This document shows, piece after piece, positions 1 through 7,973 of a stretch of 64,000 nucleotides of DNA. Under the pieces are notes generated by a model. It saw only the letters and a program-made list of their open reading frames with translations, searched no databases and had not been told where the DNA came from. Position numbers and translations under genes: made by a program. Positions within the stretch are counted from its first letter, which is position 1; each line of letters starts with the position of its first letter. This DNA comes from an uncultured Oscillospiraceae bacterium (GTDB taxonomy: Bacteria > Bacillota > Clostridia > Oscillospirales > Oscillospiraceae): the NCBI GenBank assembly GCA_934561515.1, contig CAKTGM010000001.1, forward strand, positions 1 to 64,000. The letters are read 5' to 3'.

Positions 1-6
1 TCAAAA

Positions 7-28
7 TGGTACAGTAATGGTACAGTAA
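7..28. repeat. Tandem 11-bp direct repeat
   Basis: The unit TGGTACAGTAA occurs twice in immediate succession at the left edge of the window, about 50 bases upstream of the ychF start. What lies further upstream is not visible, so it could be the tail of a longer array or an operator. No function is assigned. Confidence 0.6.
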
Positions 29-79
29 GCGCCGTTCAAGTGCCGAAAACCCTTGAAAAATAAGGAGATAGAGAAAATT

Positions 80-1189
80 ATGAAATTAGGTATCGTCGGA
101 CTTCCGAACGTCGGCAAGTCCACTCTCTTCAATGCGATCACCAACGCGGGCGCGGAGAGCGCCAACTACCCCTTCTGCACCATCGAGCCGAACGTCGGCA
201 TGGTGGCCGTGCCCGATGAGCGGCTCGACAAGCTCGCCGAAATGTACAACCCAAAGAAGAAGACCCCCGCCGTCATCGAATTTGTCGACATTGCGGGTCT
301 TGTCAAGGGCGCGAGCCAGGGCGCGGGTCTCGGCAACAAGTTCCTTGAGAACATCCGCCGCACCGATGCCATCGTGCACGTTGTGCGCTGCTTCGACGAT
401 GAAAACATCATGCACGTCGTGGCCGACGCGAGCACGAACGTCCCCGTCGACCCCCTCGGCGACATTGAGACCATCGACCTGGAGCTTATCATGGCCGACC
501 TTGAAATGGTCAACCGCCGCGTGGAAAAGGCCACGAAGATGGCCAAGGGCGACAAGAAGTTCCTGCACGAGGTCGAGCTCTTCTCCGACCTTGCAAAGCA
601 CCTCGACGCGGGCAAGAGCGCGCGCACCTTCGAGGTTTCGAAGGACGACGCCGAGCTCATCGCAACAGCCGATCTTCTGAGCCTCAAACCCATCATCTAT
701 GCCGCGAACATGGACGAGGACGGCTTTGCCAATCAGGACGGCAACCGCTATCTCCGGCAGGTCAAGGAGCTTGCCGAAAAGGAGGGCGCGCAGGTGCTGC
801 CCATCTGCGCCAAGCTCGAACAGGACATTGCCGAGCTGGATGGCGAGGACCGCGCAATGTTCCTTGAAGAGCTCGGCATTCAGGAGTCCGGCCTCGACCG
901 CCTCATCAAGTGCTCGTACGCGCTGCTCGGCCTCATCTCCTTCCTCACCTACGGCGAGGACGAGTGCAGAGCATGGACGATCAGAAACGGCACCAAGGCC
1001 CCGCAGGCCGCGGGCAAGATCCACTCCGACATCGAGCGCGGCTTCATCCGCGCCGAGACGATCAACTTTGACGATATGATCCGCTGCGGCAGCGTCGCCG
1101 CCGCGAAGGAGAAGGGCCTTCTCCGCAGCGAGGGCAAGGAGTACGTCGTGCGCGACGGCGACATGATCTACTTCCGCTTCAATGTGTAA
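80..1189 (+). CDS. ychF: Redox-regulated ATPase YchF (Obg-family)
   Basis: A 369-residue protein of the universally conserved YchF/Ola1 branch of the Obg-family P-loop proteins, a cytosolic ATPase that associates with ribosomes. The P-loop GLPNVGKS is at residues 7-14, the G3 motif DIAGLVKGA near residue 69 and an NMDE element, in place of the NKxD of true GTPases, near 209; that change explains the ATP preference of the family. The C-terminal third is the usual TGS-like domain. The start at 80 is chosen over an upstream TTG because AAGGAG sits at 62-67. It appears monocistronic in this window. Length matches the family. Confidence 0.95.
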   Translation: MKLGIVGLPNVGKSTLFNAITNAGAESANYPFCTIEPNVGMVAVPDERLDKLAEMYNPKKKTPAVIEFVDIAGLVKGASQGAGLGNKFLENIRRTDAIVHVVRCFDDENIMHVVADASTNVPVDPLGDIETIDLELIMADLEMVNRRVEKATKMAKGDKKFLHEVELFSDLAKHLDAGKSARTFEVSKDDAELIATADLLSLKPIIYAANMDEDGFANQDGNRYLRQVKELAEKEGAQVLPICAKLEQDIAELDGEDRAMFLEELGIQESGLDRLIKCSYALLGLISFLTYGEDECRAWTIRNGTKAPQAAGKIHSDIERGFIRAETINFDDMIRCGSVAAAKEKGLLRSEGKEYVVRDGDMIYFRFNV

Positions 1190-1211
1190 AAAACAGCATA
1201 CGGTAAACAAA

Positions 1212-1245
1212 ACTGGGGTAAGGCCGCGTTCGGCCTTACCCCAGT
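1212..1245 (-). terminator. Intrinsic terminator of the ZIP transporter gene
   Basis: A perfect 15-bp stem (1212-1226 with 1231-1245, loop CGTT) is followed on the minus strand by TTTTG. The TAA stop codon of the ZIP gene lies inside the stem, so the last codons form one arm. The plus strand has no T-tract, so ychF would not be terminated efficiently here. Confidence 0.8.
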
Positions 1246-1976
1246 CCCACGTCCAGCGCCATCATCAAAAGAAAGCCCAAGAGAAACGCGCAGGTGCCGT
1301 CCCGCCCCTCGGCGCGCGGGATGAGCTCCTCCGCCGTCACGCAGAGCATCGCCCCGGCGGCAAAGCTCAGAAGCCACGGCATCAGCGGCCGCACCCGCAC
1401 CGCCGCCAGCGCCGCCGCCACGCCGAAGAGCGGCTCTACCGCGCCCGAAAGCACGCCCGCGAGGAATGCTTCCCCGCGCTTTTTGCCCGCCTGACGCAGC
1501 GGCAGCGCCACCGCCGCGCCCTCGGGAAAGTTCTGCACGCCGATGCCGAGCGCCAGCGCCGCCGCGCTCGCAAGTCCCTCCCCGTCCGCCGCCAGCGCGA
1601 ACGCAAGGCCGACGGCCATGCCCTCGGGGATGTTGTGCAGCGTGATGGCGGCGAGCAGGAGGACGTTTTCCTGCACTTTTTCCCGCCGCTCGCAGAAAAC
1701 ATCCAGTGCGAGCAGAAAGGCGCTTCCCAGCGCGATGCCCCCGCCCACGGTCAGAACGCTTTCTGCCCGCCCTGCCGATGCGAGCTGCTCGAGCGCGGGC
1801 AGGATGAGGCTCCACACGCTCGCCGCCGTCATCACCCCGGCGGCAAAGCCCAGCATCGCCCGCTGCGTCCGCGCGCCGCCCTCGCGCGCAAAGAACAGCA
1901 CCGTCCCCGCGCCCAGCGTGGTCATCAGAAAGAGGAACGCCGTGCCGAGCGCGGCGAGCAGGAGTGTATGGAGCAT
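1236..1976 (-). CDS. ZIP-family metal transporter
   Basis: A 246-residue polytopic membrane protein with about eight hydrophobic segments. It carries the two diagnostic ZIP metal-site helices: LHNIPEGMAVG (residues about 118-128) and QNFPEGAAVAL (about 148-158), followed by GAVEPLFG. These HNxPEG-type motifs form the binuclear metal site of ZupT/GufA-like importers of zinc, iron or manganese. Family members move divalent metal into the cytoplasm; the metal here cannot be told from sequence. The gene converges on ychF, runs alone, and ends within its own terminator stem. Confidence 0.85.
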   Translation of the reverse strand: MLHTLLLAALGTAFLFLMTTLGAGTVLFFAREGGARTQRAMLGFAAGVMTAASVWSLILPALEQLASAGRAESVLTVGGGIALGSAFLLALDVFCERREKVQENVLLLAAITLHNIPEGMAVGLAFALAADGEGLASAAALALGIGVQNFPEGAAVALPLRQAGKKRGEAFLAGVLSGAVEPLFGVAAALAAVRVRPLMPWLLSFAAGAMLCVTAEELIPRAEGRDGTCAFLLGFLLMMALDVGLG

Positions 1977-2052
1977 TTTCGATCACCTTTCCCGTCTTCT
2001 CGGGCGGAGCGCCGCCCGTATGCCAGTATAGGCAGGGCGCGGGCAGGACGTG

Positions 2053-2083
2053 AAAAAAGGCACAGAGCCGATGGCTCTGTGCC
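2053..2083 (-). terminator. Intrinsic terminator of htpG
   Basis: An 11-bp perfect stem (2059-2069 with 2073-2083) is followed by six T residues on the minus strand, 14 bases past the htpG stop codon. Confidence 0.9.
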
Positions 2084-2096
2084 TTTCTGTCTTTTT

Positions 2097-3989
2097 TTAC
2101 TGCATCAGCTGCGCCACCATGTCGGTGTACGCGCCGGGGTCTTCGAGCGGCAGCCCCGCGATGAGGTTCGCCTGATCGTAGAGGATCTTCGCATAGAGCG
2201 CGGCCTTGTCGCGGTCCGTCGCCATCAGCGCTTCCATCGCCTTGACCGCCGGATGCGCCACGTTCAGCTCGAGGATGCGGTCGGCCTTGACAGGCTCGGG
2301 CATTTCGAAGTTCTTGAAGTACTTCTCCATCTCGAAGCTGAAGCCCTCGCCCGCCGTCAGGCAGACGGGATGGGTCTTCAAGCGGTGGGAGACCTTGACC
2401 TCCTTGACCTTGTCGCCGAGGGTCTCCTTGACGAATTCGAGCAGCGCGCTGCTCTCGGCCTCGTCCTTGTGCTCCTCCTCGCCGCCAAGCTCAAGGTCGC
2501 CGTCGACAATGGAGCGGAAGGGCTTTTCGTCGTAGTTCATCAGGGCCTGAAGCGTAAATTCGTCCGTCTCGCCCGTGAGATAGAGGATCTCGTAGTCCTT
2601 GTCCTTCAAAAGCTCGGTCTGCGGCAGCTTGTCCACCGCCGCAACGCTCTCGCCGGCGGCGTAGTAGATGCACTTCTGGTCTTCCTTCATGCGCGAGACG
2701 TATTCGCGGAGCGTTGTGAGCTTCTTCTCCGTGGAGGAGTAGAACATCAGCAGCTCCTTGAGCGAGTCCTTGCGCGTCTCGCCGCCGTCGCTCACGATGC
2801 CGAAGCTGAGCTGGCGGCCGAAGTTCGCGTAGAACTTCTCGTAGCCCTCGCGGTCGTCCCCCATGAACTTTTCAAGGTCGGCGCGCACCTTCTTTTCAAG
2901 GTTCTGGCCGATGACCTTGAGCTGCCGGTCGTGCTGCAGCAGCTCGCGGGAAATATTGAGACTCAGATCCGGCGAATCGACCACGCCGCGCACAAAGCGC
3001 AGATAGTCGGGCAGGAGCGTGTCGCACTTGTCCATGATGAGAACGCCCGCGCTGTAGAGCTGCAAGCCCTTCTCGTAGCCCTCGGTGTAGAAGTTGAACG
3101 GGCGCGCGGAGGGAACGAACAGCAGCGCCTTATAGGTAACGCTGCCCTCGGCAGAGACGGTGATCGTGCGCTGAGGCTTGTCGAATTCGCGCGTCAGCTC
3201 GGAGTAGAACTTGTTGTACTCCTCGTCCGTCACCTCGCTGCGCTTGCGCTGCCAGAGAGGAACCATGGAGTTGACGGTCTTGAGCGCTTCGACGGTCTCA
3301 AACTCGGGCTTCTCCGGATCGCCGCCCTCCTTGACCTTCTGCTCGGGCATCATCATGCGGATGGGGTAACGGATGTAGTCGGAGTATTTCTTGATGAGCG
3401 CGTGCAGGCGGTAGGGCTCGAGATACTCGCTGTAGTTCTCCTCGTCCGTGTCGGGCTTGATATGCATGATGACCTCGGTGCCGACCGCGTCCTTGCCGCA
3501 CTCGGTCACGGTGTAGCCGTCCGCGCCGGAGGACTGCCAGCGGTAGGCCTGCTCCGAACCGTACTTCTTCGTGAGAACGGTGATCTCATCGGCAACCATG
3601 AAGGCGGAGTAGAATCCCACGCCGAACTGGCCGATGATGTCGATATCGGCCTCCTTCTTGTCCTTTTCCTCCGTCTCCTGGCGGAACTTATAGGAACCGG
3701 AGGAGGCGATCACGCCGAGGTTGTTTTCAAGCTCTTCGCGGCTCATGCCGATGCCGTTATCGGAAACGGTCAGCGTGCGGTTTTCCTTATCGATCGACAC
3801 GGTGATGGCGAAATCGCTGCGGTTCATGCCCACCTTGTCGTCCGTCAGCGCGACATAGCAGAGCTTGTCGATGGCGTCGCTGGCGTTCGAGATGATCTCG
3901 CGCAGGAAAATTTCCTTATGTGTATAAATGGAGTTTATCATCAGGTCGAGCAAGCGCTTCGACTCTGCTTTAAATTGTTTCTTTGCCAT
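2097..3989 (-). CDS. htpG: Molecular chaperone HtpG (Hsp90)
   Basis: A 630-residue bacterial Hsp90, full length for the family, acting as an ATP-dependent dimeric chaperone in the cytoplasm. The N-terminal GHKL ATPase domain shows ISNASDAIDKL (about 34), DNGIGM (about 80) and GQFGVGFYSAF (about 119); the middle domain and C-terminal dimerisation domain follow. The start is MAKKQFKAES, preceded by AGAGAGGGATG. It is monocistronic, with a terminator directly downstream. A CIRCE-like element at 4069-4095 suggests HrcA control, unlike Bacillus subtilis htpG, which is not in the HrcA regulon. Confidence 0.97.
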   Translation of the reverse strand: MAKKQFKAESKRLLDLMINSIYTHKEIFLREIISNASDAIDKLCYVALTDDKVGMNRSDFAITVSIDKENRTLTVSDNGIGMSREELENNLGVIASSGSYKFRQETEEKDKKEADIDIIGQFGVGFYSAFMVADEITVLTKKYGSEQAYRWQSSGADGYTVTECGKDAVGTEVIMHIKPDTDEENYSEYLEPYRLHALIKKYSDYIRYPIRMMMPEQKVKEGGDPEKPEFETVEALKTVNSMVPLWQRKRSEVTDEEYNKFYSELTREFDKPQRTITVSAEGSVTYKALLFVPSARPFNFYTEGYEKGLQLYSAGVLIMDKCDTLLPDYLRFVRGVVDSPDLSLNISRELLQHDRQLKVIGQNLEKKVRADLEKFMGDDREGYEKFYANFGRQLSFGIVSDGGETRKDSLKELLMFYSSTEKKLTTLREYVSRMKEDQKCIYYAAGESVAAVDKLPQTELLKDKDYEILYLTGETDEFTLQALMNYDEKPFRSIVDGDLELGGEEEHKDEAESSALLEFVKETLGDKVKEVKVSHRLKTHPVCLTAGEGFSFEMEKYFKNFEMPEPVKADRILELNVAHPAVKAMEALMATDRDKAALYAKILYDQANLIAGLPLEDPGAYTDMVAQLMQ

Positions 3990-4023
3990 AAAAGCATCCC
4001 TCTCTTATTGTCATTTGACTCTC

Positions 4024-4029
4024 AGTATA
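4024..4029 (-). promoter_or_regulatory. Extended -10 element of the htpG promoter
   Basis: The minus strand reads TGCTATACT, an extended -10 hexamer, about 35 bases before the htpG start codon. No good -35 hexamer stands 16-18 bases upstream, in keeping with an extended -10 promoter. Confidence 0.5.
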
Positions 4030-4068
4030 GCAGATAATCCTTTGCATTTGTTACCGTTCCGTGAACTT

Positions 4069-4095
4069 TTAGCACTCTCTCGCTTCAAGTGCTAA
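4069..4095. promoter_or_regulatory. CIRCE-like HrcA operator upstream of htpG
   Basis: TTAGCACTC, nine bases, then AAGTGCTAA. This matches the CIRCE consensus TTAGCACTC-N9-GAGTGCTAA at 17 of 18 positions. It lies about 50 bases upstream of the best -10 element of htpG, a less usual placement than overlap with the start site. The HrcA repressor is encoded at 58539-59588 in this window. Confidence 0.8.
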
Positions 4096-4217
4096 CGCCC
4101 ATTTTGCGCCGCAGCAGGCTTCCTCCGCGCGATGCTCGCGCTCCATTGCCGCCTCTCTTGTCGAAAACGCATATTCATACCCTTTTTCGCCGTTTTTTCT
4201 TTGGGCAAACTGCGCTA

Positions 4218-4246
4218 TTGACTTCTCGCCCCTCGCGCGCTAAAAT
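4218..4246 (+). promoter_or_regulatory. Sigma-A promoter of the liv leader
   Basis: TTGACT, a 17-base spacer and TAAAAT. Transcription would start near 4253 and run through the short Ile/Leu/Val-rich reading frame into the terminator at 4546-4581. Confidence 0.8.
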
Positions 4247-4288
4247 TTACCCAACAAATATGAGAGATACATGAAAGGATGTCATGCA

Positions 4289-4522
4289 ATGTTCCGTTTT
4301 GCTTATGCAAATCAGAATACCGCTTCCGCTTCTGCCGCCTGCGCAGAGGCCGCTTCCTGCTGCACCTCTCGCTCCTTCGCTTACAACTGCATCGTTATGG
4401 GCGCCATTATGATGGCGTCCATTATTATTTTCCGCGCGATTACCATCATTAGCATTTCCATTCTGGTACTGGTCCTTCTGGTCATTCTTTCGCGTGTTAC
4501 CCCGACAAGATGCAATTGCTGA
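4289..4522 (+). CDS. Putative Ile/Leu/Val-rich leader peptide of the liv operon
   Basis: A 77-codon frame that I do not recognise as a protein family. It lies between a good promoter (4218-4246) and an intrinsic terminator (4546-4581) directly ahead of the branched-chain amino acid transporter operon. AAAGGA at 4274-4279 supports the ATG at 4289; an in-frame ATG at 4271 precedes it. Residues 1-34 contain no Ile, Leu or Val at all, whereas 21 of residues 35-70 are Ile, Leu or Val, including the run ILVLVLLVIL (residues 58-67). This is the layout of attenuator leader peptides such as E. coli IlvL, although it is longer than usual. The alternative is a small single-pass, Cys-rich membrane protein. 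The function is inferred. Confidence 0.55.
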   Translation: MFRFAYANQNTASASAACAEAASCCTSRSFAYNCIVMGAIMMASIIIFRAITIISISILVLVLLVILSRVTPTRCNC

Positions 4523-4545
4523 GCACTTCCTCCAAGCGATACAGC

Positions 4546-4581
4546 AAAGCGGTTCTGCCGGGATGGCAGGACCGCTTTTTT
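4546..4581 (+). terminator. Intrinsic terminator / candidate attenuator before livK
   Basis: A 14-bp stem with one G-U pair (4546-4559 with 4565-4578, loop GGGAT) runs into six T residues. It begins 23 bases after the stop codon of the Ile/Leu/Val-rich frame and ends 47 bases before livK. The 3' arm AGGACC (4568-4573) can also pair with GGTCCT at 4471-4476, inside the Leu/Val codons. Confidence 0.85.
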
Positions 4582-4627
4582 GTATAAACAAACCTGTCAA
4601 TTCTTGAATCAAAGGAGATACAAAACG

Positions 4628-5806
4628 ATGAAAAAGAAGTTTATGTGCATGTTCATGGCCGCTGTCATGACGCTCTCTATGGCCGCCTGCGGCTCCAAGG
4701 GCGACGATGCAAACAACGACGCCAATGCAGGCGGCACTGAAACCGATGGTGTCCAGACCTTTACGGTCGGCACCTCCGGCCCGCTGACCGGCGACAACGC
4801 GATCTACGGCGTAGCCGTCAAGCAGGGCGTGGAGCTCGCCGTCAACGAGATCAACGCGAGCGACAGCGCCATCAAGTTTAAGTTCCTCTCTCAGGACGAT
4901 GAGGCCGACGGTGAAAAGGCCGTCAACGCCTACAACAACATGATGGACAACGGCATGCAGGTCCTCGTCGGCCCCACGACCACCGGCGCTTCCATCGCCG
5001 TTGCCGATGCCTGCTACACCGACCGGACCTTCATGCTGACTCCCTCCGCCTCCTCCACCGACGTGACCGCGGGCAAGTATAATGTCTTCCAGGTCTGCTT
5101 CACCGACCCCAACCAGGGCGTTTGCGCTGCCGACTACATGGCTGAGAACTTCGCCGACGCCAAGATCGCCGTCATCTACCGCAACGACGACGCCTACTCT
5201 CAGGGCATCCGCGATGCTTTCGTGAAGGAAGCCGGCGACAAGGGCCTCTCCATCGTCTATCAGGGCACCTTCACCCTCGACACCTCCTCTAACTTCTCCG
5301 TCCAGCTCGCCGCCGCGCAGACCGCCGGCGCCGACCTCGTCTTCCTCCCCATCTACTATCAGCCCGCTTCCGTGATCTTCGCGCAGGCCAAGGCCATGGG
5401 CTATGCCCCCACCTTCTTCGGTGTGGACGGCATGGACGGCATCCTTGATATGCCCGGCTTTGACACCACTCTCGCCGAGGGTCTCGTGCTGATGACCCCG
5501 TTCTGCGCCACCGTTGAATCCAGCAAGAGCTTCGTCGACGCTTACGTTGCCGCCTACGGCACCACGCCCAACCAGTTCGCCGCCGATGCCTACGACGGTG
5601 TGTACATCGTCAAGGCCGCGCTCGAACAGGCCGGCTGCACCGCCGATATGAGCAACGAAGAGATCTGCGATGCGCTCGTTTCCGCCATCACCTCCCTCAA
5701 GTTCACCGGCCTCACCGGTACCGACATGACCTGGAACGCCGAGGGTCAGGTCTCCAAGGCCCCGACCGCCTACGTCGTCAAGGACGGCCAGTACGTCGAG
5801 GGCTGA
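4628..5806 (+). CDS. livK: Branched-chain amino acid ABC transporter, substrate-binding lipoprotein
   Basis: A 392-residue periplasmic-binding-protein-like receptor of the LivJ/LivK (Leu/Ile/Val-binding) family. The signal peptide ends in a lipobox with the lipidation Cys at residue 21, followed by an acidic, Asn-rich linker, so the mature protein is anchored outside the membrane. The receptor fold (TFTVGTSGPLTGDNAIYG onward) shows the typical YGVAVKQGVELAVNEINA start. The start at 4628 is fixed by AAGGAG at 4612-4617. It is the first gene of livKHMGF and is probably controlled by the leader region upstream. The ligand (Leu/Ile/Val or another aliphatic amino acid) is inferred from family and context. 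Confidence 0.92.
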   Translation: MKKKFMCMFMAAVMTLSMAACGSKGDDANNDANAGGTETDGVQTFTVGTSGPLTGDNAIYGVAVKQGVELAVNEINASDSAIKFKFLSQDDEADGEKAVNAYNNMMDNGMQVLVGPTTTGASIAVADACYTDRTFMLTPSASSTDVTAGKYNVFQVCFTDPNQGVCAADYMAENFADAKIAVIYRNDDAYSQGIRDAFVKEAGDKGLSIVYQGTFTLDTSSNFSVQLAAAQTAGADLVFLPIYYQPASVIFAQAKAMGYAPTFFGVDGMDGILDMPGFDTTLAEGLVLMTPFCATVESSKSFVDAYVAAYGTTPNQFAADAYDGVYIVKAALEQAGCTADMSNEEICDALVSAITSLKFTGLTGTDMTWNAEGQVSKAPTAYVVKDGQYVEG

Positions 5807-5861
5807 TCCCCGCAAAGATACCAAATAGACCGTTTATCGTCTCTCTCACGGAGCGAAGGGT

Positions 5862-5886
5862 CGCCGGGAGGAAAAAACTCCCGGCG
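5862..5886 (+). other. Intercistronic stem-loop between livK and livH
   Basis: A perfect 9-bp GC-rich stem (5862-5870 with 5878-5886) with an A-rich 7-base loop and no T-tract. It probably protects the livK mRNA 3' end or marks a processing point, so that binding protein is made in excess. The 190-base gap livK-livH holds nothing else I can identify. Confidence 0.6.
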
Positions 5887-5996
5887 GCCTGCGCCCTGCT
5901 TCTATGGCGGAAACGAAGGCAGCGCCCTTCCTCTCTGCCCTTGTTTCTGCCACAGACGTTTCCCCAACTCCAACGAGAAAAAAGAGGTGCCATCCT

Positions 5997-6875
5997 ATGG
6001 AATTCTTATCCTATCTCATCAGCGGCATCAGCCTCGGCAGCGTGTACGCCATCATCGCCCTCGGCTATACGATGGTCTACGGCATTGCCAAGATGCTGAA
6101 CTTCGCCCACGGCGACGTCATCATGATCGGCGGCTACGTTTCCTTCTGCGCGATGTTCTATCTGGGCCTTCCCAGCATCGTCGCGGTGCTGATGGCCGTT
6201 GTCGTGTGCACCGTCCTCGGCATCGTCATCGAGCGCCTTGCCTACAAGCCCCTGCGCTCCGCGCCGAGCCTCGCGGTGCTCATCACCGCCATCGGCGTGA
6301 GCTATTTCCTCCAGAACTCCGCGCTGCTCATCTGGAAGGCCGCCGCGCGCTCCTATCCTCCCGTGGTCACGGGGTCCGTAAAGATCTTCGGCGGCAAGCT
6401 GACCGTTTCCTACATCTCCCTTCTCACGATCTCCGCCTGCATCGTCATCATGCTCGCGCTGACGCTCTTTGTCAGCAAGAGCAAGATGGGCAAGGCCATG
6501 CGCGCCTGCTCGGAGGATAAGGCGGCGGCGCAGCTGATGGGCATCAACGTCAACGCTACCATTTCCGCGACCTTTGCCATCGGCTCGGCGCTCGCGGCCA
6601 TCGCGGGCGTGCTGCTCTGCTCGTTCAATACCTCCCTCATGCCCACCACCGGCTCCATGCCCGGCATCAAGGCCTTTACCGCGGCGGTGTTCGGCGGCAT
6701 CGGCTCCATCCCCGGCGCATTCCTCGGCGGGCTCCTGCTCGGCATCATCGAGGCCATGGCGCAGGCGTATATCTCGACGAACCTCGCAAACTCGATCGTC
6801 TTTGCCGTGCTGATCGTCGTGCTGCTCGTCAAGCCCGCAGGACTGCTCGGTAAGTACGTGCCGGAGAAAGTGTAA
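5997..6875 (+). CDS. livH: Branched-chain amino acid ABC transporter permease LivH
   Basis: A 292-residue inner-membrane permease of the LivH type. The N-terminus shows the family pattern SLGSVYAIIALGYTMVYGI followed by NFAHGDVIMIGGY, and there are about eight membrane segments. The cytoplasmic coupling region MRACSEDKAAAQLMGIN (about residues 165-181) matches the EAA-like loop that docks on the ATPases. The ATG at 5997 follows AGAGGTG; an upstream in-frame ATG gives a non-homologous extension and was not used. It forms the channel with LivM. Confidence 0.93.
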   Translation: MEFLSYLISGISLGSVYAIIALGYTMVYGIAKMLNFAHGDVIMIGGYVSFCAMFYLGLPSIVAVLMAVVVCTVLGIVIERLAYKPLRSAPSLAVLITAIGVSYFLQNSALLIWKAAARSYPPVVTGSVKIFGGKLTVSYISLLTISACIVIMLALTLFVSKSKMGKAMRACSEDKAAAQLMGINVNATISATFAIGSALAAIAGVLLCSFNTSLMPTTGSMPGIKAFTAAVFGGIGSIPGAFLGGLLLGIIEAMAQAYISTNLANSIVFAVLIVVLLVKPAGLLGKYVPEKV

Positions 6876-6885
6876 GGTGGCCGGA

Positions 6886-7971
6886 ATGACAAAGAAAATG
6901 AAACAGTTCAACTCCCTCAAGAAAACCACCAAGGTCGACTTTGCGACCTATTTCGGCGTGATCGCCGCGTTCGTCATCGTGACGGTGCTGCGAAGCAACG
7001 GCGCGCTCTCCCGCTCCGCCATCGGCCTTCTCGTGCCGATCTGCTGCTATATGTCCATGGCCGTTTCGCTGAACCTCACCGTCGGCATCCTCGGCGAGCT
7101 GAGCCTCGGCCACGCGGGCTTTATGAGCGTGGGCGCGTTCACGGGCATCGTCGTTTCGCAGAGCCTTATGCATCTCATCCCGAACGCCCCCGTGCGACTC
7201 GCGCTCTCGATGTTCGTCGGCGCGCTCCTTGCAGCGCTCGTCGGCCTTCTCATCGGCACGCCCGTGCTCCGCTTGCAGGGCGACTATCTCGCCATCGTGA
7301 CGCTCGCCTTCGGCGAGATCATCAAGGAGCTCATCAACTGCCTCATCATCGGCTGCGATGATAAGGGCCTGCACTTCGTCTTCAACCTCTCCGGCAGCAA
7401 AACGGTCGATGACCTCGGCCTGCGCGCGAACGGCATCGCCATCATCAAGGGCGCGCAGGGCGCGACCGGCACCACCGCCATCGCAAGCTTCACCGCGGGC
7501 TTCATCCTCGTGATGCTCACGCTCATCATCGTGCTGAACCTGACGCGCTCGCGCGCGGGCCGCGCGATCATGGCCATCCGCGACAACCACATCGCCGCGC
7601 AGGCCATCGGCCTGAACCTGACGAAATACAAGCTCATGGCCTTCGTCACCTCCGCCGCCCTCGCGGGCGCGGCGGGCGCGCTCTTCGGCCTGAACTACTC
7701 TTCTCTCCAGGCCACGAAGTTCAACTTCAACCTCTCCATCCTCGTGCTGGTGTTCGTGGTGCTCGGCGGGCTCGGCAACATCTGGGGCTCGCTCATCGCC
7801 TCCGCCGCGCTCACCATCCTGCCCGAGGCGCTGCGCCAGTTTTCTGACTACCGTATGCTCATCTACGCGGTCGTGCTGATCCTCGTCATGCTCGCGACCA
7901 ATAACCCGCAGGCCAAGGCGTTCATCGGGAGGCTCTTGCCCCACCGCCGTGCCGCCGAAAAGGAGGACTGA
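6886..7971 (+). CDS. livM: Branched-chain amino acid ABC transporter permease LivM
   Basis: A 361-residue polytopic permease, partner of LivH. Family landmarks are LNLTVGILGELSLGHAGFM near residue 62 and the coupling loop SRAGRAIMAIRDNHIAAQAIGLN near 223. ATG 6886 is preferred to GTG 6877 because AAGGTGG at 6874-6880 is correctly spaced for it. The gene starts 10 bases after livH ends and 2 bases separate it from livG, so the operon is tightly coupled. The N-terminal 20 residues are basic and cytoplasmic. Confidence 0.92.
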   Translation: MTKKMKQFNSLKKTTKVDFATYFGVIAAFVIVTVLRSNGALSRSAIGLLVPICCYMSMAVSLNLTVGILGELSLGHAGFMSVGAFTGIVVSQSLMHLIPNAPVRLALSMFVGALLAALVGLLIGTPVLRLQGDYLAIVTLAFGEIIKELINCLIIGCDDKGLHFVFNLSGSKTVDDLGLRANGIAIIKGAQGATGTTAIASFTAGFILVMLTLIIVLNLTRSRAGRAIMAIRDNHIAAQAIGLNLTKYKLMAFVTSAALAGAAGALFGLNYSSLQATKFNFNLSILVLVFVVLGGLGNIWGSLIASAALTILPEALRQFSDYRMLIYAVVLILVMLATNNPQAKAFIGRLLPHRRAAEKED

Positions 7972-7973
7972 CC

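Noticed and set aside
1182..4037. 951-codon open frame on the plus strand
   Set aside because: It lies antisense to the ZIP transporter and htpG. The translation is Arg/His/Leu-rich low-complexity, and both minus-strand genes have clear family motifs. It is a GC-rich shadow.
4253..4581. T-box riboswitch ahead of the liv operon
   Set aside because: The T-box core TGGNACC is missing. The nearest string, TGGCAGGACC, has extra bases and lies in the loop and 3' arm instead of the antiterminator position.
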